From positions 1,736,001 to 1,800,000 of the forward strand of contig NZ_CP031264.1 of assembly GCF_003258605.2 (NCBI RefSeq): a stretch of DNA of 64,000 bases, in the 5' to 3' direction. The stretch is from Peterkaempfera bronchialis. Lineage in GTDB: Bacteria > Actinomycetota > Actinomycetes > Streptomycetales > Streptomycetaceae. The notes under the pieces were generated by a model. That model saw only the letters and a list, made by a program, of their open reading frames with translations, had not been told where the DNA came from and did no database searches. This document shows, one piece after another, positions 63,191 to 64,000 of this stretch (position 1 is its first letter; each line of letters begins with the position of its first letter). The position numbers and the translations under genes are program-made.

Positions 63191-64000
63191 GTGCGTCTGC
63201 GGCAACGTCCAGCAGGTCCTGTCCGGTCACGGCAGCGCAGCCGTGCTCTGGCGGCGCTGCCGCTCGTGCTCATCGCCGCAGTGGTCGTGGTGGACCTCCT
63301 CACGCCGCCGCAGATCTTTCTGACCCCGCTGCTGGTCGGGGCGCCCGCCGTCGCCGTCTCCTACGCGGGCCCGCGCTTCACCGCGGCGATCGGCGCACTG
63401 GCGGTGGCCGCCCAGGTCGTCCTCAGCTTCGCCCACGGCGGCCTCGGCGTCGCCAACAACGAGGCCCAGGTGGGCTCGCTGGTGCTGGTCTCCGCCTGCC
63501 TGGTGCTCTACAGCTCCATCCGGGAACGGCATGCCCGGGAGATGGTGCAGGTCCGGTCGGTGTCGGAGGCGGCCCAGCAGGTGGTGCTGCGCCCGCTGCC
63601 CAAGCGGAGCGGGCCGCTGCTGCTCTCCTCCCTCTATCTGGCGGCGGAGGCCGAGGCGCGGATCGGCGGCGACCTCTACGCCGCCGCCCGCACCGCCGCC
63701 GGGACCCGGCTGCTGGTCGGCGATGTGCGCGGCAAGGGCCTGGACGCGATCAGCGACGCCGCACTGCTGATGGGCGCCTTCCGGGCGGCGGCGCACCGCC
63801 ACACCGATCTGCCCCAGCTCGCCCACTACCTGGACCGCTGCATCAGCCCGGAGCCCGCCGACGGCGGGCCGGACCCCGACCTGGAGGAGGGGTTCACCAC
63901 CGCCGTGGTGCTGGACATCCCCGACAACGGCACGCAGACCTGGATGATCGACTGCGGCCACCCACCCCCACTACTGCTACGCGGCCCGGAGGTCATCACC
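63191..64000 (+). CDS. SpoIIE/RsbU-type PP2C phosphatase with membrane N-terminus (cut by window end)
   Basis: GTG 63191 opens a frame of 270 codons that is still open at 64000. Residues 20-100 contain helices (ALAALPLVLIAAVVVVDLL, LLVGAPAVAVSYA, ALAVAAQVVLSFA, LVLVSACLVLYSS). The phosphatase domain follows: LYLAAEAEARIGGDLYAAAR with the metal Asp, LLVGDVRGKGLDAISDAALL and WMIDCGHPPPLLLRG. It dephosphorylates an anti-anti-sigma factor. The missing part would hold the last Asp motifs. Confidence 0.9.
   Translation, partial: MRLRQRPAGPVRSRQRSRALAALPLVLIAAVVVVDLLTPPQIFLTPLLVGAPAVAVSYAGPRFTAAIGALAVAAQVVLSFAHGGLGVANNEAQVGSLVLVSACLVLYSSIRERHAREMVQVRSVSEAAQQVVLRPLPKRSGPLLLSSLYLAAEAEARIGGDLYAAARTAAGTRLLVGDVRGKGLDAISDAALLMGAFRAAAHRHTDLPQLAHYLDRCISPEPADGGPDPDLEEGFTTAVVLDIPDNGTQTWMIDCGHPPPLLLRGPEVIT

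Overview
The window is very GC-rich DNA, densely packed with genes on both strands. Many starts are GTG, many neighbours overlap by four bases (ATGA or GTGA), and several marker genes are present: a two-domain germacradienol/geosmin synthase, PF04672 (DUF574) methyltransferases, SpoIIE-type phosphatase and RsbW-type kinase, an MreB paralogue and a SCO2322-like protein. Together these point to the chromosome of a Streptomycetaceae actinomycete (Streptomyces, Kitasatospora or Streptacidiphilus). I see no rRNA, tRNA, CRISPR array, insertion sequence or prophage.

Layout. 1-3325: the N-terminal part of a Nif3-like protein facing left, then a translationally coupled trio (membrane protein, TPR-membrane protein, TPR-AAA+ ATPase). 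3357-4547: a PobA-like flavin monooxygenase. 4789-8805: a small accessory locus with a lanthionine-synthetase-like pseudokinase, an 86-bp duplication that makes a coupled mini-ORF, an S9 peptidase, a hairpin-rich leader, a 62-residue peptide and two perfect hairpins. 8846-9927: a KstR-type palindrome, a LysE-exporter remnant and a methyltransferase. 9953-14154: Nudix hydrolase, a frameshifted proline-rich membrane protein, a cell-wall amidase and a membrane protein. 14291-18451: a leftward operon (GT4 glycosyltransferase, methyltransferase, alpha-barrel protein) divergent from a KstR-like TetR regulator, with two operator-like sites between them. 18676-24556: two anchored exported proteins translationally coupled to an ECF importer; the pair looks like a split intrinsic-factor/transcobalamin module. 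24720-28012: a xylose-type sugar ABC importer ending in a strong terminator.

28081-34439: CutA, a monooxygenase, a phosphopantetheinyl transferase, an F420-type oxidoreductase, a drug exporter fused to a winged-helix domain, a peptidoglycan-binding membrane protein and an unknown protein. 34429-38325: a metal/geosmin block on the minus strand: geosmin synthase, a FetB-like permease 3 bp downstream, then a yybP-ykoY manganese riboswitch ahead of a GDT1-type Mn exporter. 38663-42557: a PAS-GGDEF-EAL protein between two related methyltransferases. 42671-50133: rhomboid protease, VOC protein, divergent MreB, YbdK-type ligase, a diiron-type protein with a CDGSH protein and an MTQ2-like methyltransferase, and a holin/DUF3618 pair. 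50134-50946 is a repeat-rich spacer. 50947-54675: SRPBCC protein, phytoene-desaturase-like oxidoreductase, anti-sigma kinase and a secreted trypsin-like protease. 54714-61677: a four-gene respiratory formate dehydrogenase operon led by a stand-alone cytochrome b. 61854-64000: a frameshifted proline-rich protein, a DUF4239 protein and the start of a SpoIIE phosphatase.

Five observations deserve most attention: the pseudokinase/S9/peptide locus; the ECF importer with split intrinsic-factor-like proteins; the formate dehydrogenase operon with its own cytochrome b; the KstR-type regulator and operators away from steroid genes; and two single-base frameshifts in C-runs of proline-rich genes. All functions are inferred from sequence pattern recognition without database searches.
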